Both the position numbers and the translations under genes were made by a program. A DNA stretch of 64,000 nucleotides, from contig JALGYY010000047.1 in NCBI GenBank assembly GCA_025782575.1, positions 124,001-188,000 of the forward strand, read 5' to 3'. This DNA is from a bacterium (GTDB taxonomy: Bacteria; Orphanbacterota; Orphanbacteria; Orphanbacterales; Orphanbacteraceae). Below are positions 25,250 through 34,586 of the stretch, piece by piece. Each line of letters begins with the position of its first letter. The first letter of the stretch is position 1. Under the pieces are notes generated by a model. The model did not search any database. It was not told where the DNA came from and worked only from the letters and a program-made list of their open reading frames with translations.

Positions 25250-26644
25250 TCAGCCGCCGATGTATCCGAGAGAGTTGAGTTTTCGCCTTTTTTCCTCGTC
25301 GATTTCGAACTTCGGGTCGCCGGACTCGATATTCATGACGCCCATCCCGCGAAGCACATCGAGAAGCCGGTCCCGCTCGCCCGGCTCGGATTCCGCCAGA
25401 TTGACCAGCTCCTTCGTATCAGTCGAGAGGCGGTAGAGCTCGCTGTTTGCCGGGGTCCCCTGGTGATGGATCAGCTTCCAGTCGCCGTCGGTCACGCAGA
25501 AGAGCAGATCCCTCTGGTGCTCGGCAAGCCGCCGATTGGCGTAAGCGTCGAGCGTGTTAAGCGCCTCCGCGTAGGCGAACTCGGTGTGCGCTTCGCCGAT
25601 AGGGAGCGACTGCCGGATCCGGGCTAGAAGGCTCTTCCCATCGATCGTGTTCCGATGGGCAAGACCGGTCCACTCGAGGAGTGTGGGGAAGAGGTCCACG
25701 TTTCGGACCATCGACTCCTTTCGCACACCTTCCGGACCACCCGGGAGACGAACGATGAAGGGGATATGGATCTGCTCCTGGTAGAGGAGACGATGCTGAA
25801 ACCAGTCGTGATCGCCCAGCCCCTGGCCATGATCGGCGATGATGACGATGGCTGTGTTGGCCAGGCGATCGTCTCCTTCGATCCGGGTCAAAATGCGACC
25901 GATCTGTTCATCCATGAATGTGATTTCAGGATCGTAGACGACCACGCGGGGTGACGGAGGCTTTTGATCCAGATTGAATCGGGAAAGAAATTCGGCCGGC
26001 GGAACGAGGGACGGATCGTGGGGGTCGAAGTAATGGACCCACAGAAAAAACGGATCGTCGGAGTCGTCCAGCCAGGAGAGAGCGAGATCGGTCGTGGCGT
26101 CGGCCCGGCGCTGAGCCGTAGCCTCGGACTTGTCGAGCCAGATTCCGTCGACCGGCATCTGGCCTTCCCGCTCGCGAGTCATCATCTCGTCGGACATGCC
26201 GGAATCGAAAGTCTCGAATCCCTGTTGCAGGCCGAACTGTTCGGAAGCCGGATAGGCGCTTACGAACGCGCCTGTTCGCCAGCCATTCTCACGGAAGATC
26301 TCCGCCAGCGTTTCGCAGGAATCAGGAAGCTCATACCCGGTCGAGCCGAACATGATTCGTAATCCGTGATGATGGGGGTAGAGGCCGGTCAGTATGGAAG
26401 CGTGTGCCACCGGAGTAATCCCCGATGTGGAAAACGCATTCTCGAAGAGCACACCCGAAGCGGCGATCCCGTCAATGTGCGAGGAGGTGTTCTTTGCGTA
26501 GCCATAGCATCCCAAATGATCCGCACGGGTCGTGTCGAGCGTGATAAGAAGAACACTAGGCCTGCCGGCCGTCTTCTCATGCCCGCAGGATGAGAAGAAG
26601 AGAGCGAAGGCGAGAAACGCCCCGATGGCAGTCCTTGAAGTCAT
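25250..26644 (-). CDS. Sulfatase-fold lipoprotein with Thr at the nucleophile position
   Basis: The product is 464 residues. A lipoprotein-like signal ends in FFSSC. The sulfatase/alkaline-phosphatase core is clear: VLLITLDTTRADHLGCYGY with the metal-binding Asp, TPVAHASILTGLYPHHHG, and I-I-A-D-H-G-Q-G-L-G-D-H later. In true sulfatases the second of these begins C-x-P-S-R and the Cys is converted to formylglycine. Here the aligned residue is Thr, so a phosphoester or phosphonate-type hydrolase or a phosphotransferase is more likely than a formylglycine sulfatase. It closes a six-gene operon and ends in a GYIGG tail like related envelope proteins. Confidence 0.85.
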   Translation of the reverse strand: MTSRTAIGAFLAFALFFSSCGHEKTAGRPSVLLITLDTTRADHLGCYGYAKNTSSHIDGIAASGVLFENAFSTSGITPVAHASILTGLYPHHHGLRIMFGSTGYELPDSCETLAEIFRENGWRTGAFVSAYPASEQFGLQQGFETFDSGMSDEMMTREREGQMPVDGIWLDKSEATAQRRADATTDLALSWLDDSDDPFFLWVHYFDPHDPSLVPPAEFLSRFNLDQKPPSPRVVVYDPEITFMDEQIGRILTRIEGDDRLANTAIVIIADHGQGLGDHDWFQHRLLYQEQIHIPFIVRLPGGPEGVRKESMVRNVDLFPTLLEWTGLAHRNTIDGKSLLARIRQSLPIGEAHTEFAYAEALNTLDAYANRRLAEHQRDLLFCVTDGDWKLIHHQGTPANSELYRLSTDTKELVNLAESEPGERDRLLDVLRGMGVMNIESGDPKFEIDEEKRRKLNSLGYIGG

Positions 26645-26647
26645 CAG

Positions 26648-27079
26648 TTATTCAATCTCCTCCACGGCAGCCAGATACTCCGAAAGAGATGCAATCGTGA
26701 TCCACTTGAATCGTCCGACTCGGTGATCATGGAAGAACCTGGCCCGGACTGTACCGTGGTCACGGCCCGCTCGTTCGAGCATCTCCCTTTGAAGATGGGC
26801 GTCACCGGTTCCGGCATAGCTGGTTACCATTGTCCACTCCCGTAGCAGACTCTCCTCAGATTCGAGCAGTTGTTTCGTCGACCGCTTCGTTTCGGACCAC
26901 TCTCCCCGCCCGGCGAGCACGAACATGGCATGAACCTGCTCACTCGGACTTCCCGCTTTCAGAATACCATGGAGTTTGCTGTCGGTCTGGTGGCCGATGA
27001 TTAAAAAACCGATTTCCAGGACGACGACGCATGCGAGAATTGCGGGCCAGTACCATCTGCGTGAAACCGATCGTTTCAT
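26648..27079 (-). CDS. Small membrane-anchored protein of unknown function
   Basis: The product is 143 residues. One hydrophobic segment (about residues 10-28) after a basic start suggests a signal anchor. The remainder is charged and mostly helical, perhaps two or three HEAT- or TPR-like helices (EQVHAMFVLAGRGEWSETKR), and ends in a short beta strand (RFKWITIASLSEY). No family is recognised. It starts four bases after the upstream GT39-type gene and ends three bases before the sulfatase-fold gene, so all three are co-transcribed and probably act together at the envelope. Confidence 0.65.
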   Translation of the reverse strand: MKRSVSRRWYWPAILACVVVLEIGFLIIGHQTDSKLHGILKAGSPSEQVHAMFVLAGRGEWSETKRSTKQLLESEESLLREWTMVTSYAGTGDAHLQREMLERAGRDHGTVRARFFHDHRVGRFKWITIASLSEYLAAVEEIE

Positions 27080-27083
27080 CTCC

Positions 27084-28478
27084 TCACCCGATTCTCGACA
27101 GATAAGAGACTACTTCGGCGGCGTTGATTGCCCAGAGCAGTAGAAGTGCCGCCAGGATTGCGGCGACCGGCCCCCACCGCACGGGAGGGAGAGAATTCGA
27201 GATAGTCGCCCGCGAGAGGGCGCCCCCTGCCAATAAGATCAGCAGCGGTTCGATGGGAATCCGATAACGGGACAATCCGCCGAGAGGGGCAATCACAGCG
27301 AGAAAATAGACAATTACGACGGCAAGCACCATGCGTGTCGGGTGAGAGGGGATCCGGAAGAAGCCGGCCGTACTGAGAGCGGTGACTGAGATGGTCATGA
27401 GTACGGCCAAGTAGACCAATGACCGTGTGACTACAGGTGCGGATAGAATGCCTCCATATTTTTCCAGAGCGAAGTGGCGCACGAAAAATGAAACCGGTGA
27501 AACAAAATCCGCTATTTGTTTGACCCGGGATCGCAATACAAAAGGAAGGTTTTCACGGGCAAAGCGAAGGGCTGTCGCTGTGCTCTTGCGGGATCGCTCG
27601 ACCACATTTCCCATTTGCGCCCGATCCCATCCAGCCGGCGCGTCACCGACCAGAAGATCACGGACCCTCCCGTTCGCCTCCGCTGCATCCGTTCTGAGAG
27701 AAGTGGGGTAATCTAGATTCTTATACTTGCTGTTCATACCCAAGTACAGATTCACACCCAATGTAGCTCCTACCGGCGCAACCTGTTTGTACACTTCATA
27801 GTTCCGGAGCGTCCAGGGGAGGATCGCGACTATGGCGGCGAGCAGAAAGGTAACTGCGGGTCGACCCCGGTTCGACAGAGAGCCTCGCACTTTAAGAAAG
27901 ATCAGGCAGGATAGCAGGAGAATCAGATATAGAGCGACCTCTTTGAAGTAGAGGGAGAAGCCGAGCAGGAGCCCCGCGAGCAAGAGGAGACGGTCTGTTT
28001 TGCCGGTCGTCGTTTCATGGCCGAGCGCCTTGATCAGGAGGAGCAGGCCGGGCAGGAAGAGTGCGAGAAAGATAGTTTCGGGCCACAGATAATGAGTGAA
28101 TCCGACAAGGGGCAGGTAGAAAGCCCAGATCCAGCCGGCCGTCCGTGCGGCGCGAGGGTGATATATCTGAAGGCCAAACAAATAGATGGAGAGACCCACG
28201 ACTCCTGAGAGGGCAACCTGTACGAGTTTGGCCGCGAAGATCCCGTCCACACCGAATCGATCGAGAAAGAAGGCCAAGTAGGCCGGGTACCCGGGGGGCC
28301 AGAGGAAGTTGTAGCAATCGATCAGAATGGAAAATCGGTTCAAGCAAAGTGCCAGGTAGATGTAGTTCGACTCATCGGCATGCGGCTCGATGTCGCTGGC
28401 GAGAAACAGAAAGAGTAACCGGATGCCGAGGCCGGTCGCCAGGAACGGCAGGGCGCGCTGAACCGATCCTTTGATCAA
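27084..28478 (-). CDS. GT39-type membrane glycosyltransferase
   Basis: The product is 464 residues with about ten to twelve hydrophobic segments. After the first helix comes DIEPHADESNYIYLAL, containing the acidic loop that ArnT/PMT-type transferases use near the lipid-linked sugar donor. The rest follows the GT-C fold. It should move a sugar from a polyprenyl carrier onto lipid or protein on the outer side of the cytoplasmic membrane. The start is a TTG at 28478 overlapping the pyruvate kinase stop (TTGA), with GGAAGAG upstream. Confidence 0.8.
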   Translation of the reverse strand: MIKGSVQRALPFLATGLGIRLLFLFLASDIEPHADESNYIYLALCLNRFSILIDCYNFLWPPGYPAYLAFFLDRFGVDGIFAAKLVQVALSGVVGLSIYLFGLQIYHPRAARTAGWIWAFYLPLVGFTHYLWPETIFLALFLPGLLLLIKALGHETTTGKTDRLLLLAGLLLGFSLYFKEVALYLILLLSCLIFLKVRGSLSNRGRPAVTFLLAAIVAILPWTLRNYEVYKQVAPVGATLGVNLYLGMNSKYKNLDYPTSLRTDAAEANGRVRDLLVGDAPAGWDRAQMGNVVERSRKSTATALRFARENLPFVLRSRVKQIADFVSPVSFFVRHFALEKYGGILSAPVVTRSLVYLAVLMTISVTALSTAGFFRIPSHPTRMVLAVVIVYFLAVIAPLGGLSRYRIPIEPLLILLAGGALSRATISNSLPPVRWGPVAAILAALLLLWAINAAEVVSYLSRIG

Positions 28479-29899
28479 GTCTTCTCTTCCACTCGGGCCA
28501 CCTTGATCAGGTTGGTCGTGCCCGGCACATTCAATGGGAGCCCGACGGTAATCACCAGAAAGTCACCGTTTTTCACGAAGCCGCTTTCTCTGGCGAGGCG
28601 GATGGCCTGCGATTCGATCCCGTCGAGATCGGACGAATCCATCAGAATCGGAACGGCACCCCAGATAAGCGGCAACCTGGAGAAGGTCCGTTTACTCGGC
28701 GTCATCGCGAGGATCGGCTGCTTCGGCCTGTACTTCGAAACGAGCCGAGTCGTGCTACCCGACTGTGTGCAGGTGACGATCGCGCCTGCTCCAACCGTGT
28801 CGGCCAGTCTTGTAGCAGCATGCGCCACAGCCTCATAGACCTTGAGAGAAGGATGGGTGCCGAACCGGAACGTCCAGGCGTCGAACGGAAAAATCTTCTC
28901 CGTCTCCCGGGCGATCTTGCACATGATCCTCACCGACTCGGCCGGATACTTTCCTTCGGCGGTCTCCTCGGAAAGCATGACGGCGTCGGTCCCGTCCAGG
29001 ATGGCGTTCGCCACATCGCTCGTCTCCGCCCGTGTGGGACGGGGGTTGTCTACCATCGACTTCAGCATCTGTGTCGCCGTGATCACAGGTTTGCCCAGGT
29101 GATTGGCTTTCTCGATCAACATCTTCTGGGCACGGGGAACCTGTTCGAGAGGAATCTCGACGCCCAGGTCGCCTCGGGCGACCATCAATCCGTCAACCAC
29201 TGTCAGAATTTCGTCGATTGTATCGAGCGCTTCGTGCTTCTCAATCTTGGCAATGATCGGCACCACCCGTCCGGACATGGAGATCACCCGCCTTGCGATT
29301 CGCACATCCTCCGCATTACGGACGAACGAAAGGGCTACGTAGTCAACTTCCTCGGACAGGCCGAACTCGAGATCGGCGCGATCCTTGTCGCTCAGGATCG
29401 GCGCGCTGATCGATCGACCGGGCAGGTTTATTCCTTTGCGCGAACCGAGGGGACCGCCCACTTCCACAACCGTGGAAACATCTTCTTTGGTCACACGAGT
29501 GACCCGAAGTCGGAGTGCGGCATCGGCGAGATAAAGAGTGTCCCCCACCTTTACGTCTCTCGGAAGATGTTTGTACGTCAGCGACGTCTCCCGATTGTTC
29601 CCCGGCACATCGCGCGTGGTGAGCGTGAACGGATCGCCTTCTCTGAGCTGAACAATCCCCTCCGCCATCGGACCCGTGCGGATCTTGGGGCCTGCCAGGT
29701 CGAGCAGGATCCCGACGGGACGGCCGAGGCGCTTCGCGATCTCACGAACGGAGCGAATCGTCTTTCGGTGAGATTCGTGGTCGCCGTGGGAGAGATTGAG
29801 TCGAGCTATATTCATGCCGGCCTTGATCAGCTCTTCCAGTGCTTCGGGGGCAAACGTGGCCGGCCCGATGGTCGCCACGATTTTCGTTCGACGAATCAT
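28475..29899 (-). CDS. pyk: Pyruvate kinase
   Basis: The product is about 474 residues, normal for the enzyme. It converts phosphoenolpyruvate and ADP to pyruvate and ATP. Visible landmarks are RTKIVATIGPA at the start, the N-L-S-H-G-D motif, G-P-K-I-R-T-G, VPIIAKIEKHEALDTIDEI with the catalytic Lys, MVARGDLGVEIP and a C-terminal allosteric-type domain with TQSGSTTRLVSKYRP. The start at 29899 has GGAGGTAATC immediately upstream, ideal spacing. It sits inside an operon of otherwise envelope or redox genes, three bases after the epimerase. Confidence 0.97.
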   Translation of the reverse strand: MIRRTKIVATIGPATFAPEALEELIKAGMNIARLNLSHGDHESHRKTIRSVREIAKRLGRPVGILLDLAGPKIRTGPMAEGIVQLREGDPFTLTTRDVPGNNRETSLTYKHLPRDVKVGDTLYLADAALRLRVTRVTKEDVSTVVEVGGPLGSRKGINLPGRSISAPILSDKDRADLEFGLSEEVDYVALSFVRNAEDVRIARRVISMSGRVVPIIAKIEKHEALDTIDEILTVVDGLMVARGDLGVEIPLEQVPRAQKMLIEKANHLGKPVITATQMLKSMVDNPRPTRAETSDVANAILDGTDAVMLSEETAEGKYPAESVRIMCKIARETEKIFPFDAWTFRFGTHPSLKVYEAVAHAATRLADTVGAGAIVTCTQSGSTTRLVSKYRPKQPILAMTPSKRTFSRLPLIWGAVPILMDSSDLDGIESQAIRLARESGFVKNGDFLVITVGLPLNVPGTTNLIKVARVEEKT

Positions 29900-29901
29900 G
29901 A

Positions 29902-30891
29902 TTACCTCCATAATTGGAGAAGAGCGGTTTCTCTTTCCGCCTGGAGTCCCGCTTTCCACTCGTATTCAGCGGGCCGGCTTTGTGCCCACTCGAGTGTAGC
30001 GCGAATTGTTTCGTCCAGTTGCCGGAATGTGAGATCATTTGCGACGGCGCGTTCGATTGATATCTGATGAAAGCCGCCATACTCCGGATTCGATTCGGGC
30101 AGCCAGAGAGGGAGATCGCTCCACGGGGCGACCTCGTGATCGAGCAGAAACGTCTCGTCCACCCAGACCGGGGTGCCGTCGCTTCCCGAAGTGATCCGGC
30201 ACGACTCTAACAGATCAAGCATGGTGACCGGCTTCGCCGGTCCGGTTGCGTTGAATACGCCTGATACCTCATTCTCGATGAGCCGCACGGTCCATTCCGC
30301 CAGGTCACGAACATCGATAAACTGATTCAACCGTTCCGGGCGACCGGGCGCGAGAAAATCGCCACCTTTTTTCATGCGGTGCGGCCAGTACGTAAAGCGG
30401 TCGGTCGGATCGTGGGGGCCCACAATGAGCCCCGGGCGAACAATAAGGGCGCGCTCGCCGAAAGTGTCGACGACCTGCTGCTCGGAAAGCGCCTTCAAAG
30501 GACCGTACGTCTTTTCGTCGATGTCCTCGATCGACTCGTCGTCGATCTTTCCGACCGGAGCATTCTCGTCCACACCTGGCCGGCTGACATCACCATAGAC
30601 TGAGATTGTCGAAACAAAAACGTAACGGTCCACCGAGTCGCGGAGCGCACTCGCCGATACTCCCACAATGCGCGGCACGTAACCGCATGTGTCGATCACG
30701 GCATCCCACCGGCGGCCGCTGAGCCGGTCGAGTTCACCGTCTCGATTCCCCTTGATCGTCTCGATGTCGGGGAAGAGGCCCGGATCGGTTTCGCCCCTGT
30801 TAAAGAGCGTCAGCTCATGGGAACCGACCTGGGCGGCCTCTACGATCGCCCGTCCGAGATACTTAGTGCCTCCGAGAATCAGAATGCGCAT
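29902..30891 (-). CDS. NAD-dependent epimerase/dehydratase (SDR)
   Basis: The product is 329 residues. The Rossmann motif is ILILGGTKYLG; the catalytic Y-x-x-x-K is YGPLK, with Ser of FVSTISVYG upstream. The sequence resembles the extended atypical SDR group that includes isoflavone-reductase-like and CSP41-type proteins, and its substrate is not evident. It lies between the nitroreductase (six-base gap) and pyruvate kinase (two-base gap), hence co-transcribed. Confidence 0.85.
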   Translation of the reverse strand: MRILILGGTKYLGRAIVEAAQVGSHELTLFNRGETDPGLFPDIETIKGNRDGELDRLSGRRWDAVIDTCGYVPRIVGVSASALRDSVDRYVFVSTISVYGDVSRPGVDENAPVGKIDDESIEDIDEKTYGPLKALSEQQVVDTFGERALIVRPGLIVGPHDPTDRFTYWPHRMKKGGDFLAPGRPERLNQFIDVRDLAEWTVRLIENEVSGVFNATGPAKPVTMLDLLESCRITSGSDGTPVWVDETFLLDHEVAPWSDLPLWLPESNPEYGGFHQISIERAVANDLTFRQLDETIRATLEWAQSRPAEYEWKAGLQAERETALLQLWR

Positions 30892-30897
30892 GGCCGG

Positions 30898-31587
30898 TTA
30901 CTCCCTGTCCGATCGCCCCTCAACGAAAGTGGCGATTTCATCAAACCGTTTTCTTCTGATCACTGGCAGACGTGTCTGTTCATCCGGATATCCGACAACG
31001 AGAACGAGGAACGGCCGTTCGTTCTCCGGCCGACCAAGAATCCGGTTCAGAAATTTCATCGGGCTCGGCGTGTGTGTGAGCGACGCGAGCCCTGCTCGAT
31101 GAACGGCGGCGATCAGGAGGCCGGTGGCGATGCCCACCGATTCGGTGACATAGTAGTTCTTGGTGCGGCTCCCGTCTTCTCCCGGTTCGTAACTCTCTGC
31201 GAAGATCCCGATCAACCAGGGAGCGGTTTCAAGAAATGGTTTGTGCGCGTCCGTTCCGAAAGGGTGGAGTGCTTTCAGCCATTCCTCCGGAGCTTTCCCC
31301 CCGTAGAAAGCCTCCTCCTCCTTTTCCGCCTCCACCCTAATCCTCTTCTTGGTCGCGCGATCGTTCACGGCGACAAAGTGCCATGGCTGCCGGTTGGCTC
31401 CTGACGGCGCCGACGCCGCCGATCGTATGCAGCTTTCGATCAGTTCCCTGGGGACGGCGCGAGGAGAAAACTCTCTGACAGTCCTTCTCCGTCTGATGTC
31501 TTCTTCAAACTCCAGCGCACGGCGGATCATCTCATTTGGTGGATACTCTCTATAATCATCAAAGGGGCGGAACGTGGGATCGCTCAT
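30898..31587 (-). CDS. Nitroreductase family flavoprotein
   Basis: The product is 229 residues. FMN-binding motifs are present: [14 protein letters not shown] near the start, [14 protein letters not shown], and [16 protein letters not shown] and [11 protein letters not shown] later. The arrangement resembles the BluB/iodotyrosine deiodinase branch of the nitroreductase fold more than the classical nitroreductases. The substrate cannot be deduced. AGGAAGGAATGG precedes the ATG. It is the first gene of the six-gene operon. Confidence 0.88.
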   Translation of the reverse strand: MSDPTFRPFDDYREYPPNEMIRRALEFEEDIRRRRTVREFSPRAVPRELIESCIRSAASAPSGANRQPWHFVAVNDRATKKRIRVEAEKEEEAFYGGKAPEEWLKALHPFGTDAHKPFLETAPWLIGIFAESYEPGEDGSRTKNYYVTESVGIATGLLIAAVHRAGLASLTHTPSPMKFLNRILGRPENERPFLVLVVGYPDEQTRLPVIRRKRFDEIATFVEGRSDRE

Positions 31588-31849
31588 CCATTCCTTCCTG
31601 TCTGGGCGGTCTCTGAATCGAAGGCGAGAACCGATCGGCCGGGGAAGCGTGAAAGGAGGAGGGTCGGATCCGGGCGCCCGATGAAAACCGACGGCGTTCC
31701 ACTTTTCTTTGTCGTCAAGACCCGCCCCTTTCCGGCAACCTGATTCCGCCTCATTCTTCCTGATTCCCTTCGACTTGACAAGAGATCAGGGAGAGGGAGA
31801 GATTGATGGGGGGCGAGGCACGTGGCAGCCGCTATTGGGAGAGTGCACT

Positions 31850-34534
31850 TTGCGTAGATTTCTGATCGTACTGATTCTCGTCGCGATCGTCGCTGTCGGT
31901 GCCCTATACGGCGCCCTGCGGCTTTTCGCGCCGCCCGACAAGATTCGAGAGTACCTGACCGCCCAGGTGGGGGATGCCCTCGGCCTGGAACTCAAGATCG
32001 GGAGTGTGGAGCCTTCTCTCTACCCGATCGGGGCGAAGATCAGTGATCTCTCACTCGAGAATCCGGCGGGGAGTGAATTTGATCCCCTGGCTGTTCTCGA
32101 GACCGGGAGCATTTCCCTTCGCATTCTTCCGCTCCTGTCGAGGCGGATCGAAATCAGTCACGCCTTGCTGCAAGGGCTCGAACTCACTCTGGTAAAAGGC
32201 GAAAAGGGAAAACTGATTCTTCCAGGTGAGCCGGTGGACGATGACGGACAGGCTGCTCCGGGGCCGGCGGCTGCCGACTTTGCATTGCTGTTGTCCCTTG
32301 CCGAGCTCCGTGACGCATCAGTTCGTATTATCGATCCCCACAAAGGGTCAGAGTTAACGATCGGTTCCCTCGACATGAAGACATCACTCGATATCGAGCG
32401 GGGGGGAGAGCGTCTTTCCGCCAAGGGTCGCGCTGATTTCCACGAAGTGCAGAGTACCGAATTTGCCGCGCTCGGGATTGATTCTGGAATCAAGTTGATT
32501 CTCGCCGAATATGATCTGACGATTCACCCTGCAGAGGAAACGACGAAGCTCGAAAACGTCACTATTACGATCGGCGACCTGTCACTCGTGGCTCAGGGGG
32601 AGCTGCGCGGTTTCGAAGGGCCGCCGGCGGGAGAGATCACCTTCTCCGCGCCGGACCTGGAAGTGTCGGATCTACTGTCGCTCGCCGGGGAGGGTTCTCC
32701 GGGGGCGAAGGGTCTTCGGGGAGAGGGTCCGGTTTCGTTTGCGGGGGACCTCACGCTGGCCGGCGAGGCGCCTCCCCGATATCAGATTCAGCTCGATCTG
32801 GGGGGCGTTTCGATCGGGAACATAAATATCGCCGAAGGAATCGAGAATCTCGAAGGCCGGATTGAACTGACCGAAAAGAGTATCGGTTTCGAAGATCTCT
32901 CATTCGAGATCGGAGGCGAGTCGCTTCGTTTACATGGGACGATCGATCAGGGTGATCACCCTGAAAGCGATCTCGAACTCAGGGGGAAGCTCGACCTGGA
33001 CCTGATCGAGCGGATCGGCCTCACTCCTGAAGGAGTCTCGCTCGGCGGCAAGCTGGGCATGGATCTTCACCTTACGGGAAACCCGGATGACCCCGGGTCT
33101 GTGGCGTTGAACGGAAACGTAATAATCGAAAACGGGAGCGTGGAGCATCCGGCGCTTGCCCTGCCGGTCCGGGATGTTGACGGGACGATCCGATTCATGG
33201 GGGACGTGATCCGCGCGGACAGTCTCTCGGCGGTTCTCGGCCGATCCCATCTGCAGCTGGCCCTTCGGGTGGATGATCCCATGGGGGAGGGGCGGGTCAG
33301 GATTGATGCGCGGGGAGATGTGATCGACCTGGACGAGATTCTGGTACTGCCGGATACGGCTTCCGTAAACGGAGCGACGGGCGGAGCTACTGCCGGGACT
33401 CTGCCGCCCCCAGCTCCGATCGTGCCCCCTCTGCCAAACATCACGGCAACCGGCACGATCAGAGCGGATACCTTTATTACGGCCGGAAACATTCTGACCG
33501 GGGTACAGATCGATTTCGATATGGCCGATGGAGTAGCCCGAACGGATCTCATAATGGAAGAGGGTGTTTTTGGGGAAATACGCTTTCTCGATGCCCGTTC
33601 GGAGCTCGTAACGAAAGATGGTGTGATCACGGGGCCGGTCAGAGCGGCCACAGTATGGGCCACCAGGATCAAGCTCACCCGGGCTCGCGGCGATCTTAAA
33701 ATCACGCAGGACGGGCGGATTCATGTCGGGAATGTGACGGCGGGAGTCTATCAGGGCCGGGTCGAAGGGGATGTAGTAGTGCAGATCGACGGACCTCTGC
33801 CCGAAGATGTCTCATATGAATTCAAGATCGATGCTACCGGTCTCGAGGCGAATGAATTTCTGTCGGCGCTGACGCCTGCGAAAAACGTCTTATACGGCAA
33901 ATTCAACATGAAGTCCGAGTGGAGTGGCCGCGGTCTCGAAGAAGAGGAGATGCTCCGGAATCTCCGGGCGAACGGCAAGGCGGAGACGATCGATGGCGAG
34001 TTGAAGAACCTCCAGGCACTGAACGCGGTGGCCGATTTTCTCGGGCTGAGGGAGTTGAAGGAGCAGAAGTTCCGGACGTTTTACTCCGGTTTCCGGATTG
34101 AAGACGGGCGGCTCGCAACTGACGGGATCACCATGACGGGCGAGGCGGCCGATTGGGATGCTTCAGGATCGATCGGGTTTGACGGGACTCTTGACTACGC
34201 CATAACAGCCACCATGTCGCCGGCGCTATCCGACCAGCTGAAGCGTAAATCGAGCCTCTCCTCTCTCTTTACGGATCGTGCGGGGCGGGTGGTCCTCGAC
34301 TTTCTGGTGACCGGGACCACAAAGAAACCGGATGTGAGCTATGACCTCGCCAAAGCGGCTTCGCGTTCGGGACTCGGCCAGTTCGGTACGCTGATCGAAG
34401 AGTGGAGCAAGGACGGCAAGCTCGAACAGGCGATCGAAGGGATCCTGGGCGGGGGCGAGGGGAATGGTGGTGGCCTCGAGGATCTGCTGGGCGGTTTCTT
34501 CAAGAAAAAGGCGCCGCCAGATACAACGAAGTAA
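31850..34534 (+). CDS. AsmA family protein
   Basis: The product is 894 residues. One N-terminal transmembrane helix (about residues 2-22) anchors it. Segments such as LSLENPAGSEFDPLAVLETG, the DALGLELKIG motif near residue 45 and a long beta-helical repeat region are typical of AsmA/TamB-like proteins, which span the periplasm and are linked to lipid transfer to the outer membrane. The C-terminal AsmA-C-like part ends with SYDLAKAASRSGL. The TTG at 31850 is chosen because GGGAGAG lies six bases upstream; the frame is open 47 codons further but without homology. Confidence 0.85.
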   Translation: MRRFLIVLILVAIVAVGALYGALRLFAPPDKIREYLTAQVGDALGLELKIGSVEPSLYPIGAKISDLSLENPAGSEFDPLAVLETGSISLRILPLLSRRIEISHALLQGLELTLVKGEKGKLILPGEPVDDDGQAAPGPAAADFALLLSLAELRDASVRIIDPHKGSELTIGSLDMKTSLDIERGGERLSAKGRADFHEVQSTEFAALGIDSGIKLILAEYDLTIHPAEETTKLENVTITIGDLSLVAQGELRGFEGPPAGEITFSAPDLEVSDLLSLAGEGSPGAKGLRGEGPVSFAGDLTLAGEAPPRYQIQLDLGGVSIGNINIAEGIENLEGRIELTEKSIGFEDLSFEIGGESLRLHGTIDQGDHPESDLELRGKLDLDLIERIGLTPEGVSLGGKLGMDLHLTGNPDDPGSVALNGNVIIENGSVEHPALALPVRDVDGTIRFMGDVIRADSLSAVLGRSHLQLALRVDDPMGEGRVRIDARGDVIDLDEILVLPDTASVNGATGGATAGTLPPPAPIVPPLPNITATGTIRADTFITAGNILTGVQIDFDMADGVARTDLIMEEGVFGEIRFLDARSELVTKDGVITGPVRAATVWATRIKLTRARGDLKITQDGRIHVGNVTAGVYQGRVEGDVVVQIDGPLPEDVSYEFKIDATGLEANEFLSALTPAKNVLYGKFNMKSEWSGRGLEEEEMLRNLRANGKAETIDGELKNLQALNAVADFLGLRELKEQKFRTFYSGFRIEDGRLATDGITMTGEAADWDASGSIGFDGTLDYAITATMSPALSDQLKRKSSLSSLFTDRAGRVVLDFLVTGTTKKPDVSYDLAKAASRSGLGQFGTLIEEWSKDGKLEQAIEGILGGGEGNGGGLEDLLGGFFKKKAPPDTTK

Positions 34535-34550
34535 TCGGACTCCACCGGTC

Positions 34551-34579
34551 TTGAAGCCTGGCGTAGAGGCCTCTACAAT
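34551..34579 (+). promoter_or_regulatory. Promoter of the YpdA-type gene, overlapping a 14-bp palindrome
   Basis: TTGAAG at 34551-34556, spacer of 17, TACAAT at 34574-34579. The expected start of transcription coincides with the ATG at 34587, so the message is predicted to be leaderless; no ribosome site is present. GTAGAGGCCTCTAC at 34563-34576 is a perfect palindrome covering the spacer and the -10 element, a good position for a repressor. Confidence 0.65.
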
Positions 34580-34586
34580 TGTCCGC

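Noticed and set aside
28820-30067. 415-codon open frame on the plus strand over pyruvate kinase
   Set aside because: It is fully antisense to a certain pyruvate kinase gene and has no recognisable domain.
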